A stretch of DNA of 11,280 nt from Chloroflexota bacterium (GTDB lineage Bacteria > Chloroflexota > Dehalococcoidia > DSTF01 > RBG-16-68-14): positions 1-11,280 of the forward strand of contig JADFRJ010000059.1 in assembly GCA_022561355.1 (NCBI GenBank), given 5' to 3'. Shown one piece after another: positions 1-6,409 of this stretch (the first letter of the stretch is position 1; every line of letters starts with the position of its first letter). A program made the translations under genes and the position numbers. The notes below the pieces were generated by a model that saw only the letters and a list, made by a program, of their open reading frames with translations, was not told where the DNA came from and made no database searches.

Positions 1-1863
1 AGCAGCCCTGATACTCTCGCCGGGGTTTACATAGCGAACTTCGCTGGGGAGTGATCCACCAGAGTTTGCGTACAACTGGCAGCCGAAAACCTGTGGGCCT
101 CCATTGTACTCGTAGTTGTAGCTGAGTAAGCGCGGTTCACCGGCATCTTTGGGGTACGCGATCGCGCGCACTTCAACAGGACCATCGTCAAACGCCTCGG
201 CGTTCAGAACTGCCCAATACTCCCAGACGTTCGTGCGCGAGTTCAGCGTCATCTCAGAAACTGGCGTCCATGAACCGCCCTCGGCGGAGAACTCGACGCG
301 GTCGATGCCGTTGATGTGGAAGGCGACCACACCAATTTCGAAATCTCCGTTGAAGGTCTGGTAAGGGACAACATCCCAGTGTGCGATGACCTTGGCGTCA
401 TAGCCGGGGTCGTCGGGATTGCCGATCGGGCCGGGCTCATTGGTCGGGCCGGACCAGCCGTTGCCGCCCGGGATGAACGGTGCTCCATCTTGCGGTGGGT
501 CGTTAACTATATAAACGTCGCTGTCGTCGAAACCGGGCGGATCGTCATCTGGGTCCCCCTTGAACTCGTCATCGGGATTCCAGGAGTCGCCGCCGGAGCC
601 GCCACTACCACCTGACGACCCGCTTCCGCCGGAGCCGCCACTACCACCTGACGATCCGCTTCCGCCGGAGCCGCTTCCACTTGATGAACCGCCACCGCCG
701 GTGCCTGTGTTGGATCCTGATCCGCTCGAACCGGAGTCACCCTGAGGTGGTTCGGACGATGAGCCGCTAGCACCGGAACCACCGCCGCCGCCACTTGAAC
801 CTCCGCCACCACCGCCGCCGCCAAATCGACCGCCGCGACGGGCTCGGCCACCACCGCCGCCGCCGATTCCCGGGGCCAACAAGCTCGGCACGCCCGCTAC
901 GTCGAAGCTGTCCTCGTCACTGGGATCAGCGAACGGATCATGCTGCAGCACAGCGTCCTCTGTCACTTCCGCCAGACTGTCGCTGTCTTCCTGATCTTCC
1001 GCGACCTCGTTGAGCGCCAGTTCATCATCCGCAGACGATTCTCCATCTTGCTCATCCGAGTCAACGACGTGCCATCCATCGGCATAGAAATCGCTTATGT
1101 CGGTGGAGTCGCCTAACAGAATCCTCCAGTAGTCATTTGTGCGGAAGATGATCGGTCGATCATCTCGCAGGCGGAACGCTTCGGGCAGGCCGCGCTGCAC
1201 GGTGTGCTGCTCGGTTATTCTGCTCCCAAACAGAATGAACGAACGAGTGGAGACGAAAGCCGCTAAGCGATCGATCACCGCCTGATATCGGTCGTTGGAC
1301 TCTTGAATCGAAGCTGGCAGCCATCGTCGAGCTTCCAAAGGCAAGCCAAGAACGCTCACAGGCGCGTTGGGATGCGTCGCCGTTAGCGCTTCGAATGTCG
1401 CATCCAGCAGCTGCGCCATCGCCTGCTCGTACAGAGCCGGCGTGTCGTCGCCATTGAGAACGAACGCAACAGCTTGCTCCTGAGCGGCCAGGGTATAGAA
1501 CAGCAGCTTGCCGCGACCGGGATCGATCGTGACGAGCCGGCCCGGATTCTCTTCGATCGTCTCGGCAACGAGTACGGCCAGATTCTGCGCCATCTGGGCA
1601 CGCCGATCCTCCGTCGCGCCGAGGAGGCCTTGGGCCGAGGGAAGCGGCAGGCTGACGATGACCGGCTCTTTGGCAGTCCGGATATCAGTCGCAGCTCGTG
1701 TCTGGCCGCTGAAGCCGGCGACGACGAGGAGCGTTATCGCTGCCAGCCACCTCACAAGGTCAGTGAGATGGTTCTGGCGGCGTGCCACACCGGTACGGGT
1801 CCCGATGGTGCTCACGCGGTCATTGGACACAGAGAACGTCGATGGCTGGATGCTGCTTCGCAT
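1..1863 (-). CDS. Large secreted protein with acidic region, Gly/Ser linker and planctomycete-type C-terminal segment (partial, runs off left edge)
   Basis: The frame is open for 621 codons from ATG 1863 to the window edge, so the C-terminus is missing. The start is set by an ideal AAGGAG seven bases upstream. Residues 1-35 form a long polar, basic N-region. A hydrophobic stretch at about 37-51 followed by TRAA (55-58) looks like a signal peptide or signal anchor. Residues 59-265 appear globular. Residues 268-321 are strongly acidic. Residues 332-405 are almost entirely Gly and Ser. After an Asp/Pro-rich spacer, about 490-605 (HWDVVPYQTFNGDFEIG, VVAFHINGIDRVEFS, GPVEVRAIAYP) reads like a beta-rich module that I recall from planctomycete secreted proteins, often ahead of parallel beta-helix repeats; that assignment is from memory. 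It is probably exported and surface- or matrix-associated. Its function is unknown and no catalytic motif was recognised. Confidence 0.85.
   Translation of the reverse strand, partial: MRSSIQPSTFSVSNDRVSTIGTRTGVARRQNHLTDLVRWLAAITLLVVAGFSGQTRAATDIRTAKEPVIVSLPLPSAQGLLGATEDRRAQMAQNLAVLVAETIEENPGRLVTIDPGRGKLLFYTLAAQEQAVAFVLNGDDTPALYEQAMAQLLDATFEALTATHPNAPVSVLGLPLEARRWLPASIQESNDRYQAVIDRLAAFVSTRSFILFGSRITEQHTVQRGLPEAFRLRDDRPIIFRTNDYWRILLGDSTDISDFYADGWHVVDSDEQDGESSADDELALNEVAEDQEDSDSLAEVTEDAVLQHDPFADPSDEDSFDVAGVPSLLAPGIGGGGGGRARRGGRFGGGGGGGGSSGGGGGSGASGSSSEPPQGDSGSSGSGSNTGTGGGGSSSGSGSGGSGSSGGSGGSGGSGSSGGSGGSGGDSWNPDDEFKGDPDDDPPGFDDSDVYIVNDPPQDGAPFIPGGNGWSGPTNEPGPIGNPDDPGYDAKVIAHWDVVPYQTFNGDFEIGVVAFHINGIDRVEFSAEGGSWTPVSEMTLNSRTNVWEYWAVLNAEAFDDGPVEVRAIAYPKDAGEPRLLSYNYEYNGGPQVFGCQLYANSGGSLPSEVRYVNPGESIRAA
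592..678. repeat. 36-bp tandem repeat, two near-identical units plus a partial third
   Basis: Units at 592-627 and 628-663 differ by a single base (C/T in the ACGAYCC stretch). A third unit starts identically at 664 and decays after about 15 bases. On the minus strand each unit encodes 12 residues of the Gly/Ser linker, so copy number can change in-frame. This suggests linker length varies by slippage or unequal recombination. Confidence 0.85.
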
Positions 1864-1881
1864 TGCGAGACTCCTTACAGG

Positions 1882-1983
1882 GGCAGCCGTGCCAAGGCAC
1901 CGGAAACCCCGAGCATCAGAATCTCGCAATAAGCGTGGCGGTTTGCCAGGAGATTTCGCCCGGAAGGCGCATGTAAGGCTGCC
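1882..1983 (-). promoter_or_regulatory. Candidate structured 5' leader (unclassified) of the secreted-protein gene
   Basis: In minus-strand orientation, GGCAGCC (1983-1977) pairs with GGCTGCC (1888-1882), closing about 102 nt. Inside are several nested inverted repeats: CGCC/GGCG, AATCTC/GAGATT (1955-1950 with 1925-1920) enclosing TGGC/GCCA and CGC/GCG, and GTGCC/GGCAC (1900-1896 with 1893-1889). The closing helix ends just before the AAGGAG of the gene, a position suited to controlling translation. The pairing is seen in the sequence; a regulatory role is inference. GGCAAACC is present as in c-di-GMP (GEMM) riboswitches, but the other conserved GEMM segments are not. Confidence 0.3.
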
Positions 1984-2005
1984 TGAGTTCGCACATCGGC
2001 TACAA

Positions 2006-2023
2006 ATTGTGCACGTGTGCAAT
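2006..2023. promoter_or_regulatory. Imperfect palindrome with CACGTG core, possible operator
   Basis: ATTG-TG-CACGTG-TG-CAAT is an 18-bp site with symmetric ends (ATTG/CAAT) and a perfect CACGTG centre. It lies about 145 bp upstream of the secreted-protein start. It could bind a dimeric regulator, but only one copy is visible and no regulator gene is nearby. Confidence 0.25.
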
Positions 2024-2220
2024 CTTTCCCAACCGGCACACTCCGCAGCAACCAGAGCAAATTACCTATCTTTACATGAGCCCTCCTGTTACCGGAATTG
2101 GTTGGCAGAATTAAGTCTGGGCTTCGCCCCCGTCAACTGCGCGATTTCGATCTCGCCGCAGCGATGAGCCAGGAACCAGCTGAGTTGAAACTCCAATGGT
2201 CATCCGATAACCCAGGGAGC

Positions 2221-2257
2221 CGAAGAAAAAACCGATCGTCTCCTCCTTAGATCGGTT
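2221..2257 (-). terminator. Intrinsic terminator of the NusG-like gene, overlapping its stop codon
   Basis: On the minus strand, an 8-bp perfect stem AACCGATC (2257-2250) / GATCGGTT (2237-2230) is followed at once by a T-run (TTTTTTCTTC, reading down from 2230). The gene's TAA stop (2249-2247) sits at the start of the loop, and the loop also contains AAGGAGGAG, which resembles a strong Shine-Dalgarno sequence. Confidence 0.75.
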
Positions 2258-2792
2258 CGAGTAAGTCCGCATCAATCTCCAGCAGAGCAGTCTGGCCGAG
2301 TGTCCGAATCTGCAACGCCAAACGACTTGGTCCGAGCCGACTCGAGACAACCCCCTCGATTCCTTGGAACGGCCCGCGGGTGACGCGACAATGTCTGCCA
2401 ACAACCACGAATGGGTAGAGGTCGAGTGTCGATTCACCTAACAGTGCTTGGCGAATCTGCTCGATCTCGTGGGCGAACTGCTCCTGATTGTGAATCTCGA
2501 GGATCTTGCAAACGCGCTTGGAAGATACGGCGGCGTATGCGACCTCGAGCTCCGCGGCCAGAAAAACGTAGCTCGGGAACAGCGGAACGTTCGATCGCAG
2601 CTTGCGCCCGCCGATGAAGCTGACGCGACTGACGAGCGGCAGATAAAAATGCACGCCGAGGGCATTGAGAAAACGCGCTACCGCTTTCTCTTGCCGCGGC
2701 TTGGTCCAAAGGACCCTCCAGGCCGCCGGGGCAGAACGCAGGCTCTGCTCGGACGTTGTGTTGAGGTCGCGATGGTTCGCCAGAGTAATCAT
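2247..2792 (-). CDS. NusG/RfaH-like specialised transcription antitermination factor
   Basis: The 181-aa protein has NusG-family layout. An NGN domain spans about residues 24-115 (WRVLWTKPRQEKAVARFL, then LFPSYVFL), and a KOW motif spans about 129-157 (VGRHCRVTRGPFQGIEGVV). Family members bind RNA polymerase and promote elongation; specialised paralogues (RfaH, UpxY, LoaP) act on long polysaccharide or secondary-metabolite operons. No ribosomal-protein or secE genes surround it, so housekeeping NusG is unlikely. The start is uncertain: ATG 2792 fits family length, while an in-frame ATG at 2852 would add 20 residues of non-family character. Neither has a good Shine-Dalgarno. The divergent acetyltransferase gene suggests an exopolysaccharide locus as target. 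An intrinsic terminator follows directly. Confidence 0.85.
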   Translation of the reverse strand: MITLANHRDLNTTSEQSLRSAPAAWRVLWTKPRQEKAVARFLNALGVHFYLPLVSRVSFIGGRKLRSNVPLFPSYVFLAAELEVAYAAVSSKRVCKILEIHNQEQFAHEIEQIRQALLGESTLDLYPFVVVGRHCRVTRGPFQGIEGVVSSRLGPSRLALQIRTLGQTALLEIDADLLEPI

Positions 2793-3454
2793 AATCGCTA
2801 ACGCTTCTGAGGGGCAGCGTCTGTCGCGCGCATGACACGCCCGCCGCCACATAACGAAGTCAATTGATGGTCTACGAACTTAGCCCCGTATCTCCGACGA
2901 TCTTCCTACCTTGCTCCGATCGTTGTGTGCCTGCCAGGGGACCGATTGGGCAATCTGCCAGCCCAACAACCCACACAATCAGATCCAGCATATCGAGCCT
3001 CCGGGCGAACGCAAGCTCAAACCCAGCAATAACCTACGAACATTCCTGCGTGTGGACCCGAGCCGGTCCTCTCGCCCTCCCTCCGGCAACCTCGGAACCC
3101 GGGCTCTTAGGCAATGCGGGGCGGATTCGCCCACTGAAAACCCTGGCCTGCTAGCCTTTGCGCCGGTCTAATGGGCTCCTCCGGCGGCCCCAGCGTCGTC
3201 ATCCCTGTACAAGGTCCGTGGCCGGCCCGGCTGACTGCCGGCTGGAGTCGCCAACGTCCGGTTTTGGTTATCAACGAAGCGCCGGAGATGTTGTCGCGGC
3301 TCGCCTCCTCGGACACAACGGCATAGCCATCCCAAGCGACTCCCGAACTCACTTGAGATCAAATTCGGTATCCTCTTGGTCGAAGAACGCAATATGAACA
3401 TGCGGTCGCCAGAATCGCAGACAAATATCCTGCCCGTCCATTGCTCTTGATTCG
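2793..3454. other. ~660-bp divergent intergenic region between the NusG-like and GNAT genes
   Basis: No gene is supported. Open frames here are short, overlap one another on both strands, and lack ribosome binding sites and recognisable motifs. A small GGGCG-GATT-CGCCC hairpin (3119-3132) is visible. Several GC-rich stretches around 3175-3250 could fold, including two GCCGGC copies. No ops-like (GGCGGTAG) element was seen. The length allows for two promoters and a long untranslated leader, as expected where a NusG paralogue is recruited, but nothing specific can be identified. Confidence 0.55.
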
Positions 3455-4480
3455 ATGCCGTCATCGCACACGTCAGATCGTAGTTTCCAGTGCCGCCCAT
3501 ACGTAGCATCTGACCGAAGTTCGGCCCTCGACTTGCTACAGAGACACTTCCCAGACGTCAACAGCGACTGGTTCGCCTGGAAATTTGAGGGAGACGTTTC
3601 GCTGCCGAGCGTCCTGGTCGTTGCTGAACGCGATGACCGAGTTGTTGGCTTCCTTTCCTGGACCGGGAGGGAGTTTCACTTCGAAGGGAAGCGAACAATC
3701 GGGATGTTGGGCGGCGACGCCGCCATCGAGTTCGACCACCGCAATTCCGGCGTGTTTAGCCAGATGCTGCGCGATGGACATGCAATTCTCAAAGAGCAGC
3801 CGGCTGCAGATTTCATCTACGGCACCGTGGTGAGAGACGCCTCGAGCCTCCCGGGGTTGCTATTGGCCGGGTATAGGCCCGTGTGTGAGCTTCACTGGCG
3901 AATCCAATCATTGCTTCGAATTCCACACAGGAGGCCAGAGCGCCGGAAGGTGTCGATCTTAAGCGTCGAGGCACCGATCAGCGAGGCCATCCTTCGGCCA
4001 GCGCACAGTTCGGCCTTTCTGGCGTGGCGGTACGACCATCATCCCCTGTTCTCCTACTACTCCGTCGATTACGGTAACCATGTGGCGGTGTTCCGCCGCG
4101 GACGGCTGAGACGCATACCCGTTGTCTTCCACATGCAGTCGATCGCCGCGAAGACAACGGATTGCCACGCCTCTTTGGCTATGGATGCTCTCGCTCGCTC
4201 GCAGGCAATGCGCGGTGTTGCCTTGCTTTCATTGACCGCCGGGAATACCGACATTGGACCATTGACCAAGCCAAGGCGCTTCGGCAGACCGGTGTCTCGC
4301 TTGCTGCTCGTCCGGAATCTCAGTGGGCGGATCCCCGATGCGATTCTGTCCGACCCCGGATGCTGGCCAATCTGCGCCGGTATGGCATCGAACTCGATGA
4401 AACAGACATCAAAAGAGAGTGTCCGGTGTTCGATCAGGTGGGCCGTGCGATGGGCTTCCCCGGCGGGATCGGCGACGTGA
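3455..4480 (+). CDS. GNAT-family acetyltransferase of exopolysaccharide-locus type; 3' end lost at a junction
   Basis: Members of the GNAT fold transfer acyl groups from acyl-CoA to amines. The first GNAT half shows FQCRPYVASDR (start of the fold), DWFAWKFEG, VVGFLSW (beta strand), EFDHRNSGVFSQML (a degenerate acyl-CoA-loop motif, RxxGxx) and IYGTVVRDASSLPGLLLAGY. A second part begins with SSAFLAWRYDHHP, typical of double-domain GNAT proteins in polysaccharide clusters. Family-like sequence ends at about residue 309 (SDPGCWPICAG, near 4381), about where such proteins normally stop. The remaining ~30 codons to TGA 4480 are Ser/Trp-rich, overlap the NuoL fragment in another frame, and are probably not natural coding. 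ATG 3455 is the only ATG after the preceding in-frame stop, but it lacks a clear Shine-Dalgarno. The substrate is unknown. Confidence 0.7.
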   Translation: MPSSHTSDRSFQCRPYVASDRSSALDLLQRHFPDVNSDWFAWKFEGDVSLPSVLVVAERDDRVVGFLSWTGREFHFEGKRTIGMLGGDAAIEFDHRNSGVFSQMLRDGHAILKEQPAADFIYGTVVRDASSLPGLLLAGYRPVCELHWRIQSLLRIPHRRPERRKVSILSVEAPISEAILRPAHSSAFLAWRYDHHPLFSYYSVDYGNHVAVFRRGRLRRIPVVFHMQSIAAKTTDCHASLAMDALARSQAMRGVALLSLTAGNTDIGPLTKPRRFGRPVSRLLLVRNLSGRIPDAILSDPGCWPICAGMASNSMKQTSKESVRCSIRWAVRWASPAGSAT

Positions 4481-4896
4481 TTTTCCTCCAGCACCCGCAC
4501 GCCTTCGATTTCAACGTCGCCGTCACCCTCGGATCGATCGCGCTGGTCGCGGCCGGCCTCGGCGCCGGCTGGTACGCCTGGGTTGTCCGGCCCCAGCTGC
4601 CGACACGCATCATGGCGCGATTGCAGCCGGTGCACACGCTCGTTTCGAACGAGTACTATCTGGACGATCTCTATCAGGCCATCATCGACCGCGTGATCCT
4701 CGCGGGCGCGCGGGTCGTCGCTTGGTTCGACCGCAACGTTGTGAACGACACTGGCATCGATGGGGCCGCGTACACCACGGGGTTCGCGGCATACCTGATG
4801 AAGTTCCAGCAGACCGGCAAGTTGCCGAACTACGCCCTGGCGATGGTCATCGGGATCGTGGCGCTCGCCGTAGTCGCGTTCTCACTGAAGGCTTAG
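4438..4896 (+). pseudogene. nuoL: NADH-quinone oxidoreductase subunit L, C-terminal fragment
   Basis: The reading frame ending at TAG 4896 gives about 150 residues matching only the end of NuoL. It shows GFPGGIGD, a membrane segment (VAVTLGSIALVAAGLGAGWYA), the horizontal-helix region (NEYYLDDLYQAIIDRVIL, FDRNVVNDTGIDG) and a final membrane helix (YALAMVIGIVALAVVAF). NuoL is normally about 600-700 residues, so the antiporter core with its proton-channel Glu, Lys and His residues is missing. Upstream sequence in this frame is open, but it overlaps the acetyltransferase gene and is not NuoL-like. Only 7 nt separate the stop from nuoM, the usual nuoL-nuoM-nuoN order. The fragment could not pump protons by itself. 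It is marked as broken as it stands here, although a contig chimera is the likelier cause than true gene decay. Confidence 0.85.
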
Positions 4897-4903
4897 GGAG
4901 CGG

Positions 4904-6409
4904 ATGCAAACAGGATACGTACTGCTAGCCACGATTGCCCTGCCACTGTTCGTGGCCGTCCTCCTCCTCGTTGTGCCGTCGAAGAGGGCAGACCTCGTGC
5001 GCTACATCTCGATCGCGACTGGCTTCGCCCTCTTCGGGCTCTCGACATACGCTTTTTTCGCTTACCAGCTTGCCACGGCGGACACCTACCAATTTGAGCT
5101 GCAATGGACATGGATCGAGAACGTGGGCTTCCTGGGCGACAAAGGGATCACGCTGCACCTCGGCATCGATGGCATCGGCGCGCCCATGGTGCTGCTGACG
5201 GGCATTGTGACCTTCGCGGCCACACTGATCTCCGCGAAGATCGACTACCGCAACAAGGACTACTTCATCCTGCTCTTCCTGCTCGTGGCGGGCGTGTTTG
5301 GCGTGTTTACCTCGCTTGACCTGTTCTTCTGGTTCTTCTTCTACGAGTTGGCCGTCCTCCCGATGTATCTGCTGATTGGCGTCTGGGGCTCGTCCAGTAC
5401 GTTCGCCACGTTCGCGCGGACTAAGGAGTACAGCGCCGTCAAGTTGACGATGGTCCTGGTAGGCGCCAGCGTGCTCATCTTCGTCGGGATCTTCGCTGTC
5501 TTTGTAGAGGCGGGCATTGGCACATTCGACCTGCCGCAGCTTTACGAGGTCCAGTACGACGAGAACTTCCAGAAGGTCGTCTTCCCGCTGTTCCTGATCG
5601 GCTGCGGCGTGCTGGCCGGACTCTGGCCGTTCCACACATGGTCGCCTGACGGCCATGTGGCTGCGCCTACGGCCGTCAGCATGCTCCACGCGGGCGTGCT
5701 GATGAAGCTGGGCGCATTCGGCATCATCCGCCTGGGCATGCAGCTCCTGCCGGAGGGCGCCGAATTCTGGATGCCGATGCTGATGACGCTCGGCGTGATC
5801 AACGTGGTCTACGGCGCCATCTCCGCAATGGCGCAGACGGACTTCAAGTACATGGTGGGCTATTCGAGCATGAGCCACATGGGTTACGTGCTCATGGGGT
5901 TGGCGACCTTGAACGCTGTAGGGGTGAACGGAGCCGTGTTGCAGATGTTCTCCCACGGCGTCATGACGGCTCTCATGTTCGCCATGATCGGCGTACTCTA
6001 CGACCAGGCGCACACGCGCGAAATAGCCGCGTTCGGCGGGTTGGTGAAGCGCATGCCTCACTTCGTCGCCTTCTTCTCGATCGCGGGCTTAGCGTCGCTG
6101 GGCTTACCGGGCCTCAGTGGGTTCGTCGCCGAATTCAACATCTTCTTGGGCACCTTCCAGACGTATCCGGCCCTGGGCGCGCTGGGCATCCTGGGCGCGG
6201 CGATCACGGCGGTCTACATTCTGCGCATGATGTCGCAGGCCTTCTTCGGCGAGGAGAACGAGAAGTGGGCCGGCTTGAAAGACATGAGTCGCTACGAGTA
6301 CGCCGGCGCCGCGCTCCTGCTCGCCTTCATCGTCCTGATGGGCGTCTTCCCGAGCCCGTTCGTCGACCGCATCGCCGAGACGGTCCTGAAGATTCCAGGT
6401 GTGTCCTAG
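4904..6409 (+). CDS. nuoM: NADH-quinone oxidoreductase subunit M (proton-pumping membrane subunit)
   Basis: This 501-aa, full-length antiporter-like (Mrp-type) subunit of respiratory complex I has about 14 hydrophobic segments. It couples NADH:quinone electron transfer to proton translocation across the cytoplasmic membrane. By-eye alignment to E. coli NuoM gives E148 (FFYEL) for Glu144, K268 (GVLMK) for Lys265 and E410 (FVAEF) for Glu407. The central Lys234 position falls on L237 in CGVLAGLWPFHTW. The family block HTWSPDGHVAAPTAVSMLHAG (residues 244-264) is clear. A GGAG precedes the ATG by three bases, within the 7-nt gap after nuoL. The stop codon abuts the nuoN start, so translation is probably coupled. 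NuoL, NuoM and NuoN are homologous; the C-terminal half and gene order identify this one as NuoM. Confidence 0.97.
   Translation: MQTGYVLLATIALPLFVAVLLLVVPSKRADLVRYISIATGFALFGLSTYAFFAYQLATADTYQFELQWTWIENVGFLGDKGITLHLGIDGIGAPMVLLTGIVTFAATLISAKIDYRNKDYFILLFLLVAGVFGVFTSLDLFFWFFFYELAVLPMYLLIGVWGSSSTFATFARTKEYSAVKLTMVLVGASVLIFVGIFAVFVEAGIGTFDLPQLYEVQYDENFQKVVFPLFLIGCGVLAGLWPFHTWSPDGHVAAPTAVSMLHAGVLMKLGAFGIIRLGMQLLPEGAEFWMPMLMTLGVINVVYGAISAMAQTDFKYMVGYSSMSHMGYVLMGLATLNAVGVNGAVLQMFSHGVMTALMFAMIGVLYDQAHTREIAAFGGLVKRMPHFVAFFSIAGLASLGLPGLSGFVAEFNIFLGTFQTYPALGALGILGAAITAVYILRMMSQAFFGEENEKWAGLKDMSRYEYAGAALLLAFIVLMGVFPSPFVDRIAETVLKIPGVS

Larger units (their letters stand above)
1864..2246. other. 383-bp intergenic region upstream of the secreted-protein gene
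   Basis: No convincing gene lies here. Short open frames on both strands lack a usable ribosome binding site and coding character. The stretch holds a candidate folded leader (1882-1983), an imperfect palindrome (2006-2023), and the A-tract side of the terminator of the NusG-like gene (from 2221). A weak minus-strand promoter might exist (TTGACG at 2136-2131 with CTTAAT at 2115-2110), but its spacing is short and I do not call it. Confidence 0.6.

Noticed and set aside
560..745. Pro-rich open frame on the plus strand
   Set aside because: It is the reverse reading of the Gly/Ser linker codons (GGC/TCC giving GCC/GGA) and has no ribosome binding site.
1900..1960. c-di-GMP (GEMM-I) riboswitch
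   Set aside because: Only GGCAAACC is present; the CGCAAAGC and GGTAGC-like conserved segments are missing.
1882..1983. tRNA reading of the leader (7-bp closing stem)
   Set aside because: The interior is 88 nt with no D-arm, anticodon arm or TTC loop in the correct places.
1875..2060. 61-codon minus-strand frame just upstream of the secreted-protein gene
   Set aside because: No Shine-Dalgarno, no recognisable features, and it coincides with the inverted repeats of the leader.
2110..2136. Minus-strand promoter TTGACG / CTTAAT
   Set aside because: Spacer is 15 nt and the -10 match is weak, so it is not better than chance.
1474..2167. Plus-strand open frames of 152 and 219 codons opposite the secreted-protein gene
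   Set aside because: They overlap each other and the signal-peptide end of a clear minus-strand gene, show no domain and have poor start sites.
2864..3352. Several short open frames in the divergent intergenic region
   Set aside because: They overlap on both strands, lack ribosome binding sites and have Pro/Arg/Ser-rich compositions typical of noncoding GC-rich DNA.
4162..4437. Upstream extension of the NuoL frame to the ATG at 4162
   Set aside because: These codons overlap the acetyltransferase gene in another frame and bear no resemblance to NuoL transmembrane segments.
4925..6061. Long open frame (378 codons) on the minus strand opposite nuoM
   Set aside because: Its translation is His/Glu/Asp/Arg-rich, the usual shadow of a GC-rich membrane-protein gene; nuoM on the plus strand is unambiguous.
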